A stretch of DNA of 64,000 nt, taken from Hypericum androsaemum. Taxonomy: Eukaryota > Streptophyta > Magnoliopsida > Malpighiales > Hypericaceae. Positions 33,923 to 46,310 of this stretch are shown here, piece after piece. Location of the stretch: the NCBI GenBank assembly GCA_963995505.1, contig OZ023182.1, positions 263,001 to 327,000 on the forward strand, read 5' to 3'. A program made the translations under genes and the position numbers. The notes beneath the pieces are model-generated. The model saw only the letters and a program-made list of their open reading frames with translations, made no database searches and had not been told where the DNA came from. Numbering within the stretch: position 1 is the stretch's first letter; the number at the start of each line of letters is the position of its first letter.

Positions 33923-34150
33923 CTCCCAAACAATGAAGCAATCCTGGTTCACTCCTTTCTCGCCTCTTTTAAAAAAAAGCAACACAAAGTTATTCGAGCC
34001 TTCGACATTTACAAAACCAGAGGATCTCATGACAAGTTCATTCTTCTTTGCCATTGCATCAGTAGCTTCTCTGCAATCGCCATCGAGTCTCCCTTTCCTT
34101 ATGGACAGAGACCTCGCCAACCCGTTGAACATAGACGATAGATGCCCTAT
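33923..34150 (-). pseudogene. PP2C exon 1 duplicate, start codon lost
   Basis: The 228-bp length equals exon 1 of the PP2C gene and the frame is open through GVNQDCFIVWE up to the splice donor. The initiator ATG of the parent is ATA here (34148-34150). A few substitutions change residues, such as the block FVLLFFKRGEKG against FASLFSKRGEKG in the parent. No other PP2C exon follows: eight bases into the intron the sequence switches to copia integrase. It cannot encode a phosphatase. Confidence 0.92.
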
Positions 34151-34756
34151 TGCCAAGACACCAACCAAGTTGCAACTACCTCTATGCTTATCCCAAGTAT
34201 AATGACTGAGAAGTAAGAGAAGAGATAAAACTATTTAAGAGGAAGGAAGATTTATTTTTTCTGCAATTAACTTCATAGTTTCTAAGAAACAGGGTGGTTA
34301 AGGCACATAGTGATGTGTTACTAAAAGTGGCAAGAGGACATGCAACTGACTCATAAAGTAATGAATCTGACATTATAATAGTCCAGTAAAAATCAAATCA
34401 TGTGAATCTAAATGCAATTCAACACGCAGAGAATGTACAATCTGACATGGAATTCCATCATTGGATCTTGTTAGAATATTCCAAAAGGAAAAGAACAATC
34501 ATCAAGTGGAATATAAATGTGACTTTCCAGGCTATCCTCCTCTTTACTATTCTTGGTTTTTTACTCTGAAGAAATCACTGTAAATGGTAGTGGGATACAA
34601 ACTTCAACTGCGTCATAAGCAGCCACCGAAAGACAGCTCCTTTCTTGATAAATTAAGAGCACAAAGTAAATGAGAAACTAACCAATAAGCACTTGAATAA
34701 ACTGGCGAGGTATTTATTTGTGGCTTCAAGTTATTGGTAGACAATTAAATACTTGT

Positions 34757-36802
34757 GATTATTGCTCCAAAGCCTGACGCTCGTAAAGAGAAAGGGATTC
34801 AAACCCCGATTAGATTAATCTCTTGTTCAAGTACCGCTACTTCGGTTCTGGAGGTTCCCCTAGTGACTCCGACGCAGTCAAGTACCCGACAAAGAAAGCT
34901 CACCAGCAAAGCGACAGCCCTAAAGAAGATTCTGTTACGTAAGGTAAATATTAAACCTCCATCCGTACCTTTAGTTGATCAATCTACTCCACCTTCTTGT
35001 CACGACCCAAATTCGAGGTCGGTGACCGGCGCTAGACCCTAACTCGTTTACAACGCAAAATGAGTCTAGCCAGTCTTGAACATATGTTTAAGCTTTACAA
35101 AATCATACATGTTTTAAGAACCAAAAAGATTTACAATTATTCTTTTCATTTATCCCAAGATCAAATTGAACACTATGTCTACGAAGCTACTAGACAAGAA
35201 CCTGCAAAACAGGAGAGAGAGGGGGTGAGTGTTTTGGAACACTCTGTAAGCACATAGAACATAACATATCAGTTATGTCAGATACATATGAGAGGGACAG
35301 AACTTAACTATATCCCACATCAAACCCAACCAATACGAACACAAAGCTAAGACAAAAAAATCATCTCACAAATAAGGTCATCAAAGTAATCACATATCAA
35401 ACATAACCAAAATTTCAGATAGACCTTCACAAATATATAACACATATCAGATGAACTTCAGATAAGCCTAGATAGTGTCACTCCCACGCCAATACGAGGA
35501 TATCATATCTTAAAGGCGCCATCAGAAACTAACCCACCGGCCAAACATATCATATCAGAATCCTTGTATCCTCAGTATATGTGCACATATGCCAACATCT
35601 CTAGTTGGTCACGGGTAGGCCTCATCATCCGCCATCACGCAAATCACATACCAACATTCCAAAATCACATAGACCAACACACAATGACCACGTATTCAAA
35701 TACATATCAAAGCAGTCCCAAGCTAAAAAACACATGTTCTCTAGCTGGCTATACACATATACCACACATTTCACAAATCAATACAAAGATGACCAAACAC
35801 AACACGTAGAACATGACGAAATCATAATCAAAACCTATATGCATGAGATGCACATACTTAAGCCTGAAACATACACATGTACCAAATAAATCAAAGTTGT
35901 TATGATTTATATGCTTACACAATTGAAGACCGCTCGACGAATGCTCATTTCCTGACTTTATTCTCCTTCAATCCATGGTCCATTATTCACGCCATATGTA
36001 CATAACCTGTACAACATTTGTTTATTACCAGAAGTGCACTTATAAATCTGTTTTATCAACAAAATTAATACCGAGCACATAATAAGTCCAATCATTTCTA
36101 ACTTCGAAAAGCAGCCATATAACTTGATATTATACAAAAACAAGCCCATATCTTCTTCAAAATACCCTTACTCTATTTTTTAATCATCACACCAAGTCCA
36201 AAAATTAACTCAGAAGTCCAAAGAACTACTTACCAATTTGTTATTCATGCACCACCTTATTTATGAAACTCAGCAGTAAGTCCATTTTGCAACAATAATT
36301 TTGGGATGATTTCTTTGTCAAAATTAGAAAATAATATAGCTTTAGAAAGGTCTTTGAGTACTCTACAACTTTATATTTCATGATTGAAGGACTAGGGTAT
36401 TACGCTTCTGTTGTTGATCCTATGGTTCCGAAGGTTAGCGATGATGTGCGAGCTGAGGAGCAAGCGGCTGAGGCTTTGAACACCACCTTGCAAGTGAATC
36501 TTTCTTTGGTGGAAGACTATTCAATGAATCTTTTATGATTCAAGGAATCGGCGTGTAGAATTGAACGTGTCAAGCGCTTTGACCCTCCCTGATGTTTGGC
36601 CGTGGTTCATCTTGCTTCTAGGAATTTTGGGAAAATTTTGGCATATAAACTGTGAGATTTTGTGTGTGTACTAGACAACATCTATCATCGCTTAGCCCTG
36701 ATAGCCGTTTATCTAGTACCTATGGAGCTGTATTTTGGTATAGTTTGGTGTAATACTTTGGTATTTTTCTGAGAAGTAATATAACTTTTACTTTTCAAAA
36801 AA
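34757..36802 (+). mobile_element. LINE-like retroposon, 14-bp TSD, interrupted by a solo LTR
   Basis: The ends are marked by AATTAAATACTTGT at 34743-34756 and 36803-36816. The insert ends TTTTACTTTTC plus an A run. Without the nested LTR it is about 634 bp. The left part (34757-34997) and the right part (from 36410) form one continuous open frame of about 120 codons across the LTR target site, rich in Ser, Thr, Pro and Lys and ending with a stop near 36538; this may be the end of a LINE ORF1. The 3' region shares TTATCTAGTACCTATG with the LINE remnant at about 5780. Confidence 0.85.
34998..36404 (+). repeat. Ty3/gypsy-type solo LTR, TSD CTTCT
   Basis: The 1407-bp unit begins TGTCACGACCC and ends GGGTATTACG, a pair of ends seen in plant chromovirus LTRs (usually ending TACA). 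CTTCT flanks it at 34993-34997 and 36405-36409. It landed inside the LINE-like retroposon and is therefore younger than that insertion. No gag or pol remains. Confidence 0.85.
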
Positions 36803-36855
36803 AATTAAATACTTGTTTGGAAACTTGGTCATTCTTGTTAGATTGCCAAGAGGGT

Positions 36856-38272
36856 TGATGAGTGTGAAAATACTCTATCATCTATGTATATTTTAGTATT
36901 AATTTTTTATTATTTCTAGTATTTTTGTTTGTTATGTATTGATGTAGTGTCATTTATCGTACTTTGAATATTTTAGTATAGTTCTTGTGATTTTTATTGT
37001 ATTTTATTCGTGTTTATTGCTAGGAGACTTTGTGGACCAACCGAGGAGGATATTAGTGTACCTTGGATCGTGTCAAAGGCGATTGTATCGGCCGTGCAGA
37101 ATGGTGCAAGATCGGGACCTCGACGACATTGGGCAAGATTGACCTCGAGCGACTCAAATAAAGATAACTTTGAGATATAAAGTCCGATGGAGATGAGTGA
37201 GGCAGTTCTGGAAAGAAGACATCAGTGGATACAACTTTATCTCTAATGGTCTTATTCATATCCGAAGTCCAAAAAGGTGAAAAATACGTTCAAAGTCAAG
37301 CTTCAAATCTGAGAGCCAGCCCAGCCGAAATGGGCCGGAATTCACGGACCATTTTGGGCCCATTTCGGCCTTGTCCATAGATTTACATGGCTGGAACTTT
37401 AAGAGTAGTGTAATTAGTTTGAGTTGGGAAATTTTGTATAAATAGCCTCCTTGGCTTTCCTTGCAAGACACTTTTAAAGAACTTAGATATTTTAGCTAAA
37501 ATTACTCACCCACTCTACTATCTCTCTCTTTTGGAAGAAAACTTGGCTCACCATTGTTGAAACTTGTAGAGAACTTGAAGGAGAACTTTTGAAAGCTTTG
37601 AAGATCATCTTGAGCTTTCTTTAACCCTCTCTTTTATGTTCATGGTTTACTTGCTTCATTCAATGGATGTGTTTAGTTGTGTAGTTGATATGTGTGAGTA
37701 GTTGATTAGTGAGTTTGGTGCCTTGATATCATCTACTTAGCCTATAGTTTAGTGGAGTTAAAATACTAAGATTTGTAAATTAGTTAATGAGTTTAATGCT
37801 TAATCTTGCTTGATCATCTTGATTACGAATTTAGTTAATGCTAATTTCCAGGAAGGATTAGGATTAATAGATCATTTAACTAGTTAATAAGTTACCTATT
37901 GATGAGGGATCTCATTAGGTGGTTAGTTGTCCAAAGGGTGATAGTTATAATTAGAAATTAGTTAGATAATGTGGCTAATTAGTCATGGAAATATGATTAG
38001 TTTAACTAACCCTAATTAATAATTGACTTAGACTAATTAGTCGCGGGAGTGTTAATTAGTTGCTTTAGAAATACCCTGACCATAACACGAACTTAATAAA
38101 ATTCATAAACCATTTGGTTATTTATGTGTTATTGGTACCAAGACCACTCTTTCCTTTATTGTTAAAATCGTCTTCTAGTGGTTAAGTCATATTTGTGGCC
38201 TAGAACTTAGTCCTTGTGGGACGACAATCCATTACTTACTCTTTATTGCAAAATAGGTGTTAAAAATCTTTA
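36856..38272 (+). repeat. second solo LTR, TSD AGGGT
   Basis: A 1417-bp unit starting TGATGAGTGTG and ending AAATCTTTA lies between AGGGT at 36851-36855 and 38273-38277. Duplication copy 1 has the uninterrupted site at about 14146-14175 (GATTGCCAAGAGGGGCAAGTAAC). The right part, with CCTTGTGGGACGACAATCC, has the look of a Ty3/gypsy (Tat/Athila-like) U5. The last bases are TA where CA is expected. Confidence 0.82.
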
Positions 38273-40452
38273 AGGGTCAAGTAACTAAGCACCAAAATAA
38301 CAAAGGGTTTCTACTAATATCGGGTTTCTACTAATATCTTGCCTAATTTTCTTTAGAAAAATGTAGCCAAGTATATCCACAAAGCAAGGAAGGGAAATAG
38401 CTGGACTAATGCTAGGTAGATCATAACTTTAGACGCAAACTCTTCCCTTCCATACGTTACAAGTACTTTTCTTTCAAGGGTCATGCCTTACTAATACTAG
38501 CCTAATTTTGCTAAACTGGATGATCTTGTCCATGTGGTAATTCTATTACAGGACAAGAACACGCCTAACTCGTCTATTGACTTTATCCTCCAAGAGAGAA
38601 GGAAAAAAACGTTATGTTATGTTTCCCACACCATTCATTACGTGATCATAGCCAAACAAGCATAGCAACTTTTGGTGTTGTTCGAACTCGAGACCTAATA
38701 CACTCTAGACAGATGAAGTAACTAAACACAGTTCCAATAGCAAAATCGGGAGAAGGGTACGAGAGGACAAGGACTGAGACCTTAAAGAGAGGAATAAAGA
38801 AAAGGAAAATATGGTGTGTGAATATCAGAGGGAAGGGATCACGTGGAGATGCCGGGAAGATGACGAAGAGGGAGGTGAAACTGAGACAACAATGGTGGCT
38901 GAGACTTGGAGACACCGAATGCATGGATGACGCGTCACGACTATCCATGGGCAGTAGCAACTCCAAAGATCTTTCTTCTCTTGTGTTTGTTTCGTGATCT
39001 CGTTCGCTACCATATATTTATCTCTTCCAAGGAAACGACAACAAACGAGAAGCGAAAAGGCTTATTATAAGGTTTAAGAAAAAAAAAGTCTTTATGTTTT
39101 GTTGTTGGTGGTTAATTATAAATGGAAAGTCCATGTTGCTATTTGATATTTATGGGGGCTAGTTTATAAACAATTTCGTAAGGGACAAATTTTTTTTACC
39201 AAGTGGTATCTAGACATCTATCTATATTTATAAGAACTAAAATACAAAAATTTAGTTCTTTTCGATCGATCGATGTAAATGATGTTTGTTATTTTAAAGG
39301 ATGTCATGACAATTTTAAGACTACAGTAAATTTTGGAATGAGAAGGTGACTCTCTTGTTTCCGTCTTCTGTCCTTTTGGGAATTATATCTTTGTAATATC
39401 TATGTTTTTCACAAAATTTACACATGAATCGTGAATTTTCTCTAATTCATATACGCTTTGGCAAGTACCTTTCAGCTCATAATATCTATGTTAATATGGT
39501 AAATATAGGTCTCTTGGATCGCTTGGCGACTCTTTTCTTTTTGCTATTTTTTATTTACATTGGATTTCTTAATTGGTCGTTCATGTGGGTTACGAAATAA
39601 TAAATACGAATGGATGTTAGAATATGATTGTGTCTCAATTGTTGAGGGGATGGTCAACTGTGGTTAGCCAAGGTTGTGGGATTTGTTACGAAATGATTGG
39701 TGGATTAAAATTAGAAATAGTGGGACAGCCATCACCGAGCTATTTTATTGGTGTTATCTGTGTAAAAAAAATCTACAAAAGCTAGATATGATCCCATTAA
39801 TCCAACGCTATAATAATCTCACCCAAAATAGGTGCTCATCAGTTTGACTTTTCCTATTATAAATTGCCAAAAGGAGAAAGTTTTCTCAAAAATAGGTGCT
39901 CATTTTTTTCATGTTTTCCTTTAAAAAATATGGTGGCGGGGGACAAGCCGGGTAGCAGCGGGGTGCAAGCTTATGACGGAAGAGAGCAACGTAGAGTAGA
40001 ATGGAAAGAGATAAGAGGGAGGGAGGGAGGAGACATTATTTGTTTATTTTTAATTTTAATATTACTTGAGTAATATTATGTGACAAATAATTGTCGATGT
40101 CGTCGCAGATGGATCTGAGAGCAATAGTAAATTATTTTTTAAAACAAAAAACCCTAGAAATAATATTCAATTAAACTAAAGAGAGTAATTTGTTCTCTAT
40201 TATTTATTTTATTCTGGCCAAAGACTACCAATTTAACACAATGCAAAGAAAATGGTTTCAATAAAAGTCAAAATGATAAGAAACTGGTTTCATTTGAGAG
40301 CATTTGGATTCTAATAAAATGCATTATTTGGTAAACGAGGAGGGCCGGATTGGAAGAAAGACTGAAGGAGGTCGGTCGACTTGAGGACTGTGAGGGATGG
40401 AGGTGGCCGGAAAAAAGTAATAAATTGAGATTAGAGTTAGAATAGTTTGGTT

Positions 40453-41073
40453 TAATTTTTAACGTGTGCTGTTGTTGTAGTTCTCCGGTCACCCGAGATG
40501 GTGGTTTTGCTTGCTTTGGTTTTCGTACGTATTTTTAATTTCTTTCGTGTGCTATTGCAGTTCTCCGGTCACCCGTGATGCTGCTTCTCTGTGCCTGTCT
40601 TTAGTTGTTTTATTTGTGGTTTTAACCCACGGGCTACCTCTGTTTAGCGGTCTCGTTGGGTTCTGGCTTTGCTTTATTTGCCTTTGCTTTTGCTTGGATC
40701 GTCTGTCGTTCGATGTGCGAACTGTTCGGTTCTCGAAACTTTGCATGTTAGTGCAGGTGGATAGCCTTGGCTTGATTGGATTCGTTCAATCTTGTCATTC
40801 ATTTGCGTGCATCTTGTATGCATTCAAATGCCCACGAGTTTGTGTCAACGCGACCTTGTAGTTATTAGCCGTAGCTTGTCTCGGCAGCTTTCGCCTTGGA
40901 AGATTAGCTCTCGTGGCCTTTTGTCCGCCCTTCGCCTTCACCCATGCCTCTCTATCTCCGATAGGCTTGGTTTTGTGTTCTGTTTCAACGTCTTCATTCT
41001 ACGTTTTTGGCTTTCTCTTTCTATTTGTAATTTGTATTTTAATATAGGTTTCGCGCCACCCTTCTAAAAAAAA
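40453..41073 (+). mobile_element. LINE-like 3' fragment with poly(A) end
   Basis: T/G-rich sequence ends GCGCCACCCTTCT plus eight A's at 41066-41073. A 38-bp motif around CAGTTCTCCGGTCACCC is present twice near the start (about 40475 and 40556). It fills the place between two blocks that are 6.6 kb apart in copy 1. I found no target duplication, so a deletion may have accompanied or followed its insertion. Confidence 0.6.
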
Positions 41074-42378
41074 GTGTTGACTACAGTCTCCATTAAGCTC
41101 TTTTTCGCCAATAATTCTGGCGAGGATAAATATGAGAAGATTTTTTTAGCAAATTGTGCTCAGGTCCCTGTAGTTTAGTCACCCTCCCTCTCAGGTCCTT
41201 GCATTTCTAAAATTCATGCTGACGTCCTCCGTATTTAGTTTTAGAAACTCTCGAGTCCCTCGCTGACGTCATGAGTCCTTTTTTTATTTTTTATCATGAA
41301 AATGATCAAAATACCCTTAAATTAAAAAAATCGCTCACATTCCTCCCACTTCACCTTCTTCTTCACCATTCATTATTTTCTATCCATTTTTATCCAGAAT
41401 TAAAAAGGAGGAACAAAATCAAAATAAAGTAAAATCAAAATCAAAAGGGAGGACCACCTCTCTAGAAGATAGAAGAGACCAAGTTCAAGAGGGAACCCAC
41501 ATGGAGTTCCACCTCGACATCGGCCAACTTTTCACTTACAAACTTCCCTCGCTCCGAGGACAGTGGAGATGACGTTGTCGCGGAGGCGAAGGTGAGACGA
41601 CCTTAACCTCAACATCGTTTTGCCTGGTTCACTGCATTGTATTAGAGGTTGGGGTTGTCGAAGGTTGAAGACAAAACACCGGAGATGGCTTTTGTTTAAG
41701 TACCCAATCATTGCCGGGAGAGCTCATCGGGTCGATTGAGGTTCTAATCAAAATGATGAACGACGGGACCACGCCGTCGGGGTCCAACAAGAAGCTGACC
41801 TACCTCGCTATTATGGTGAAGAAGTTCATAGAAAAAAGTAGCAGCTCCCACGGGCCCTACCACCACCTACCTCGCCGGGGACATGCTGAAGAAGAAGAAA
41901 GGCCCCGGCGTCGGCTTCACGGGTAAGCAGAAGAAGCTATTACCCATTGATTTTGATTTTGCTTGATTTTGATTTTGTTCATCTTTTTAAATCTGGGTAA
42001 AAATGGACAGAAAATAATATATGAGGAAGAAGAAGGTGAAGTGGGAGGAAGGAGAGATTTTTTTTAAGGGCATTTTGGTTATTTTTATGATAAAAAATGA
42101 AAAAGGACTCATGACGTTAGCGAAGGACCCGAGAATTTCTAAAACCAAACATGGGAGACGTCAGCATGGATTTTAGAAATCAGGGTTCTGAGAGGGAGGG
42201 AGACCAAACTATTGGGACATGAGCATAATTTGCCCTTTTTCAAGAAATTCGTGAAGATTTTCTTGTTGATTTCATGAGGCGTTATCTATTTGTTCTAACT
42301 GGTTCGGCGAGGATATAACGTGGGAGTGGGACATCGTATCAACTAGAGTCCTATGCAATTTCCCATGACAATATTTTT
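41074..42378. repeat. segmental duplication, second block of copy 2
   Basis: 41074-41144 plus 42253-42378 correspond to 23642-23827. The TIR element 41145-42252 interrupts it. Confidence 0.8.
41145..42252. mobile_element. Mutator-like TIR element A, about 1.1 kb
   Basis: Inverted repeats of about 200 bp (from about 41151 and, inverted, from about 42236) share the phrases AAATTATGCTCA, CTCCCTCTCAG and CATGCTGACGTC. A 9-bp duplication GAAGATTTT (41136-41144, 42253-42261) flanks it, and the paralogous site at about 23700 is empty. There is no transposase. The middle (about 41460-41930) is richer in G+C and contains a readable frame GELIGSIEVLIKMMNDG, possibly a captured gene piece, as in Pack-MULEs. 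The right end carries about 12 extra bases outside the matching repeat. Confidence 0.82.
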
Positions 42379-42380
42379 TT

Positions 42381-43600
42381 GGGAAAATTATGCTCAGGTC
42401 TCTGTAGTTTGACGTCCCTCCCTCTGGGGTCTCTACATTCCCGAAATCATTCCTGACGTCCCCACAGTTTGGTTTTATCAACTCTCGGGTCCCTGGCTGA
42501 TGTCATGAGCTATTTTTTTAGTTTTTTTCATAGAAATGACCTTTATACCCCTACACAAAAAATAAAAAAGTTATCATCTTCAACCTCTTAACATCTTCAT
42601 CAAAAAAAACTCGACCATGTTCCATGTTCATCGTCCAAAACAAAAATTAACCATGTTCTTCTTCTTCTTCCTTCTTGAAGATCCCCAATCGAAACCCTAA
42701 TCCCAAACCTCGTCCACCACCACCGTTCCTCGTCCTCGTCCCACCTTAAAAGAAGTCCTAAATTAAAAGAGTCAATTAGAAGGCAAGCTCGTCTGTAAAT
42801 CCTCTCTCCTTCTTATCTCCGCCAGAATCAATTTCTCGACTTTAGATCTGGAAAATAAATGGGGATTTTTTTTAAATTTAACTCAGTACATGGTTGGTTT
42901 ATCCAGAGAGGACAGAGATTCAATCCCCACGATAATTTTATTATCGGCCCCGACTCTCGATCTCCCCCTTCAAAAATCTAAAATTTTCCTCGCCAGTTGA
43001 ACAATAATTAATTGCTTAGGTGTTTGAAGTGGTGATAGGGAACAACGGCGGCAGCGAGAACAACATTGGAACGGCCCCGACGCGAGACCCAGTATTGGAA
43101 CGGCCCTGACGAGACCCAACATCGATACCCCTTTTTGGTCATTTAGATTTTGTTCTTAGTTTTGGCTTCCTGGGTGCAACGGCCCCGACACGTCGAGGTG
43201 CTTAAGGCTGATGTATCCTGGGTTCGACAGAGATGGTGGTGAGGTGGACAGAGCCGATGGAGGAGCCGAAGCACATGAAGTTGGAGATGAAGACGGTGGT
43301 GAGGAGAGTTGATTTAGATGGGTTGAACTGAATCATCGGATTTGAGGTGTTTTGGACGTTGTCGATGGTGAAGACAGGGGGAAGAGGGGGCGGAGCATTT
43401 GAAGTAGGAAATGAGTTTTTTTTTGTTTGTTTAAGGGTATATTCATCATTTCTTAGACAAAAAAAAAAGGATCGGTGACATCAGCCAGGAACCTGAGAGT
43501 TGATAAAACCAAACTTCGGGGACGTCAGGAACGATTTCGAAAATGCAGGGACCTCAGAGAGAGGGATGCCAAACTACAGGACTCTGAGCATAATTTTTCT
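42381..43600. mobile_element. Mutator-like TIR element B, related to A
   Basis: About 135 bp of inverted repeat (AAAATTATGCTCAG, GTCTCTGTAGTTTG, TTGGTTTTATCAACTCTC) bound a 1.2-kb unit. The termini resemble those of element A, so both are one family. The interior has a leader-like part (about 42600-42840, CT-rich) and a G-rich part (about 43020-43400) that may again be captured host sequence. T runs at both ends hide the target duplication. Confidence 0.78.
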
Positions 43601-44184
43601 TTTTTTTTAACATAAATTTTTATAATATGATTATAATTTGTATAATTTAAACTCTGAACCTCTTTAAATTAGTATACTCTTTACTGGGCTAAATGACTTT
43701 TGACATTTCAATGTTAATCATAATTAAAAACTTTGCAAAAGCTTAACACACACAAAAACACATTAAAAAAATGCATCGCAAAAAATAGCACATACAAGTT
43801 GGCTTAAATAGGGATGATAATGTAGGCTACTTATACCATAGTTTAGAGAGCCAACCCTACGTTCAATCTTAGCAAATTTTTACTATTAGATCTTACCCTT
43901 ATATCTTGATCTGACGAGAGTTAGAATTTGAATTATAATTCGTCGAATTCAAATTTATCAAAACTTTGCATCATATTCGATTTGTTTGAGGACAAATTTT
44001 AATACAAATTATGAACCGCCAAATTTGAATTATTTTATTTTATTTCAAAAAATTTAAAATTTTAATCTAAAATTTAGAATGTATTGTTAAAAGAATATCG
44101 TTAAGAGAGTCGGGATATTTATCCCATAGTGTTTGATTCAATAAATTTTTTACCGTATATAAATCGGGAGAAACTATAGTATTA
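43601..44184. other. spacer
   Basis: AT-rich, nothing recognised. Confidence 0.4.
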
Positions 44185-44580
44185 TTTGACAAATGAAATC
44201 AAAATAATAGAACAACTATGGATTACTGAATTATGAAATAAAAATAACATAATAATTGAACAAACATAACATAATGATAGAACCACATCAACAAATAATG
44301 AAACAATGTATCATATTTCATTTTATTTCATTGATTGTTGGTCTATTATTGTTTCCCAACAAAATTCAACCAAAAATATAATATTGATTCGCATTTGAAA
44401 AAAACAATTTTCACCTTAATGGAATAATTATGGATTACTAAATGATGAAATAAAAATAACATAATAATGGAACAAACATAACATAACTATTAACCACATC
44501 AACAAATAATGAAACATTATATCATGTTTCATTTCGTTTCGTTGATTGTAGGTCTGTTATTGTTTCCCAACAAAATTCAA
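44185..44580. repeat. tandem repeat, about 211-bp unit, two copies
   Basis: Each unit carries GGAACAAACATAACATAA, AACAAATAATGAAACA and TTGTTTCCCAACAAAATTCAA. The same unit forms a longer array at 46310-47025. It lies downstream (minus strand) of the kinesin pseudogene. Confidence 0.88.
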
Positions 44581-44979
44581 TGAAGAATACGATCAAATCC
44601 GACCACAAGATTTTTAAATACCATGTTGTGATTCACATCAACGCCAACCATTGAAAAAATCGTCAATTCTCCTATAGACAACTGCTCATTTTTAAATATT
44701 AGAAGTCTAAATAATAATTTAATCAATATACCACACATAAAGAAATCCCAAAAAGTAAGCACAAATCGTGTGCGAAACAGAAGGGAGAAACAACGCCGTA
44801 TCTAGGCAATCAGAAAGGATAAATTGCACCTTTTCTTTGCGATTCGCTATTTGATTCTGGTGTTTGTAGACTTCATTTGTTCTATTGCAACTTCTTTTCT
44901 TTCTATGACCTGTTTCAGACTTGATATCTGCAAGAAAACATATTAGTACTTCCTATTTCACTCGATCAAAAAACTATGG

Positions 44980-46310
44980 AATAGAGCGTCACCTATTCTT
45001 TGAGTTCTCTTATTTCACTGGTTTCTCTGTTGGACTAAGGAGCTCGGAGCTCAATGGATGCAACTCTCTCGGTGAATTTGAGTGTGCTTATGATCTCTCC
45101 AATTGAATTAACTTCAGGGTTTATGTGAACAAACATCAAAGTCTTGGCTCATCCATCTAAACACACAAAGAAGTCAGTGGTCTTAGCTTATTCTTATAAT
45201 GGAACATAAAGCAAAAACTAGGTTGTTATAACTAATAACCACATATATACTTACCCAAAGAATCTTGCAAGACTTGAGTAAGCTTGCTATTTCTGTAAGG
45301 AACATGCTGGCTCTTCTGTGCAAGCGCGGATATCACATCGCCTAATGTAGAAAGAGATCGGTTTATGCGTTGAGCTTTCTTCAATCTTTCTCTAACCACT
45401 TTAGATTTGTCAACTCTTTCGGTACCGGTCAGATCAACCATATGAAGGTAGTCCTTAAGTACTGAGCTAGAGACTAGCTCTTTTCCATAAACATGAGCTG
45501 TCAAAATACTCCAACAAAGTCCAAACAAGTTCGATTAGAGACTCGGAGAATAGAGAACACACGATAAGGCATGTGCAAGGTACTTGCCTGTGAACGACTG
45601 CTTTGCTCATTCAGAGCGGTCACACCAACGGCGCAATTTCTCTGGCCAATTCTCATGAGATCAACAACATCTTGAGTACTAGAAATTGGGATCCGACTAG
45701 CATTGGGCACATTAAGCACGTTTAATTGCTAGTTGTTACGTATATCGAATGTATTAAATGGGTTAAGGACGATCAACTAATCAACGCATAAACAAAGCAT
45801 TCATATCATAAAATCTGATCAGAATCAGAAAGTTCTCAAATGATATCTTCTGTTGGAGCCATCAATAACAAGCAGGTCTCTCACTTGTTCATTGTAAATT
45901 TTAATCATCTGAACTCTAACCTCATACCTAATAAAATCCATCCTCGCTTTTGAAATTTGGAATAAATTACCAAGAGCTCGATACTTTACGCCCTACGTAT
46001 CTTCGGTATTCAAATCAGGACCGCTCTGGCAAAACAAACATCGCTATTATAAACATGTCAAGCCAAAATATTTTTCTACATTACAACGTTATCAAGGACT
46101 TTCCGTACCATTGTATAGATCTTCCCAGATTAGGTTTGATCATACACAAAGATGCAAACGTTATAACCATCTAGAACAGACCTTACTATGGGTTGAGTAT
46201 CTGCATAAATTTGTCTTGTGGAGAAATATGAAACCATTCAAACTTAAGATCTGTAAGGTTCAGTGTCGATTCGACAGTAAGAAAGAGATCAAACCTTGTG
46301 TGACACTTGT
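44980..46310 (-). pseudogene. kinesin-14 motor domain pseudogene
   Basis: Successive minus-strand exon pieces read IYADTQPIVRSVLDGYNVCI (about 46200), a P-loop region with a stop where GQTGSGKT is expected, SGPDLNTEDT followed by a stop in place of Trp (about 46015), RYEVRVQMIKIYNEQVRDLL (about 45900), NVPNASRIPISSTQDVVDLM and ALNEQSSRSQ (45590-45732), [13 protein letters not shown] and [17 protein letters not shown] (45255-45497), and KTLMFVHINPE with a stop before it, then TLKFTERVASIEL (45040-45170). The order and splice positions follow a spliced kinesin-14 gene, so it is a degenerate genomic copy, not a retrocopy. ATP binding is destroyed. Confidence 0.9.

Larger units (their letters stand above)
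33914..40452. repeat. segmental duplication, copy 2
   Basis: Corresponds to 13260-17015. The matching parts are 33914-34742, 36817-36855 and 38273-40452; the rest is a LINE with a nested solo LTR (34757-36802) and a second solo LTR (36856-38272), which copy 1 lacks. Copy 2 in turn lacks the LINE at 16349. Many small indels and substitutions separate the copies, so the duplication is old. Confidence 0.88.

Noticed and set aside
34755..35042. Stand-alone plus-strand gene
   Set aside because: The frame continues on the other side of the solo LTR and the whole unit has retroposon ends; treated as part of a LINE-like element.
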